Shown: positions 23,946 through 24,092 of the stretch, piece by piece | Position numbering within the stretch: the stretch's first letter is position 1 | Layout of the letters: the number at the start of each line of letters is the position of its first letter | DNA from: Methylococcales bacterium | GTDB lineage: Bacteria; Pseudomonadota; Gammaproteobacteria; Methylococcales; Methylomonadaceae | DNA length: 24,092 nt | NCBI GenBank assembly: GCA_009692395.1 | Contig: SHZG01000011.1 | Span: forward strand, 1-24,092 | Reading direction: 5' to 3' | Notes under the pieces: generated by a model | The model's database searches: none | The model's input: only the letters and a program-made list of their open reading frames with translations | What the model was told of the DNA's origin: nothing | Position numbers and translations under genes: made by a program

Positions 23946-24092
23946 GGTAGTGGGTTAAATCTGTAATTATGAATAAATATCGCGCCCGAATTCGACCTTG
24001 TTGATAAGCAAACCGATGACGGTGTCGTGCATCAACTCTAGTTTTGAGAAGCAAATGGTCTTGCGATTGAGTCGTTTGATCCATGTCCGAAA
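23946..24092 (-). mobile_element. IS1-family insertion sequence, 3' end
   Basis: The transposase fragment ends at 23967, and just outside it GGTAGTGGGTTAAATC (23946-23961) reads inward in the manner of IS1-family terminal repeats, which begin GGT-x-x-TG. The probable IS/chromosome junction is thus near 23946. The other end lies beyond the window. Between here and the zwf start (23777-23945) I see no gene, only the possible zwf promoter. Confidence 0.6.
23967..24092 (-). CDS. IS1-family transposase, C-terminal fragment
   Basis: A frame open from the window edge encodes 41 residues (FRTWIKRLNRKTICFSKLEL, then MHDTVIGLLINK) and stops at TAA 23967-23969. RTxIKRLxRKTICFSK followed by MHDxVIG is the conserved C-terminus of the IS1 InsB-type DDE transposase. 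The sequence ends VEFGRDIYS in place of the usual short tail. The catalytic domain is outside the window. Confidence 0.9.
   Translation of the reverse strand, partial: FRTWIKRLNRKTICFSKLELMHDTVIGLLINKVEFGRDIYS

Overview
The window reads as a chromosomal segment (possibly a whole draft contig) of a gammaproteobacterial methylotroph, most likely a type I methanotroph (Methylococcales). The clue is a methylene-tetrahydromethanopterin/tetrahydrofolate dehydrogenase of the MtdA type, glycerate 2-kinase and serine hydroxymethyltransferase in one cluster, beside malate dehydrogenase, citrate synthase and a complete Entner-Doudoroff set. The gammaproteobacterial trp-accD-folC-dedD-purF order supports this. 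The placement is inference from gene content; no rRNA or other phylogenetic marker is present.

Layout. (1) 1-912: the 3' end of an IS630-family transposase runs into an unrecognised, probably truncated ORF, followed by a hairpin repeat and a short copy of the purF 3' end. (2) 913-8395, minus strand: trpF-trpB-trpA-accD-folC-dedD-purF, tightly packed with three 4-bp overlaps; cvpA, usually found between dedD and purF, is absent. (3) 8396-8776: gene-free, with a MITE-like inverted-repeat element flanked by 9-bp direct repeats. (4) 8777-10883, minus: ruvC-ruvA-ruvB, preceded by a possible 23-codon membrane-peptide ORF. (5) 11027-15949, minus: mtdA, glycerate kinase, glyA and a dicarboxylate/amino-acid:cation symporter; the kinase carries a 45-residue insert made of intergenic palindromic repeats. 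(6) 16110-17087, plus: mdh, ending at an 18-bp perfect hairpin shared with convergent gltA. (7) 17164-23776, minus: zwf, edd, eda and gltA, with debris between edd and eda: a gene broken by two in-frame stops, an orphan antitoxin-like ORF whose end lies in a repeat, and several palindromes. (8) 23946-24092: the 3' end of an IS1-family transposase.

How the genes work together. MtdA, GlyA and glycerate kinase carry one-carbon units into serine and 2-phosphoglycerate; Zwf, Edd and Eda oxidise glucose 6-phosphate to pyruvate and glyceraldehyde 3-phosphate; Mdh and GltA link both to the C4/C6 acid pool. Trp, AccD, FolC and PurF are ordinary housekeeping biosynthesis, RuvABC is Holliday-junction processing.

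I found no tRNA, rRNA, CRISPR array, defence island or secondary-metabolite cluster. The unusual content is mostly in the small palindromic repeats, above all the one translated inside glycerate kinase, and in decayed accessory genes, rather than in a new multigene system.
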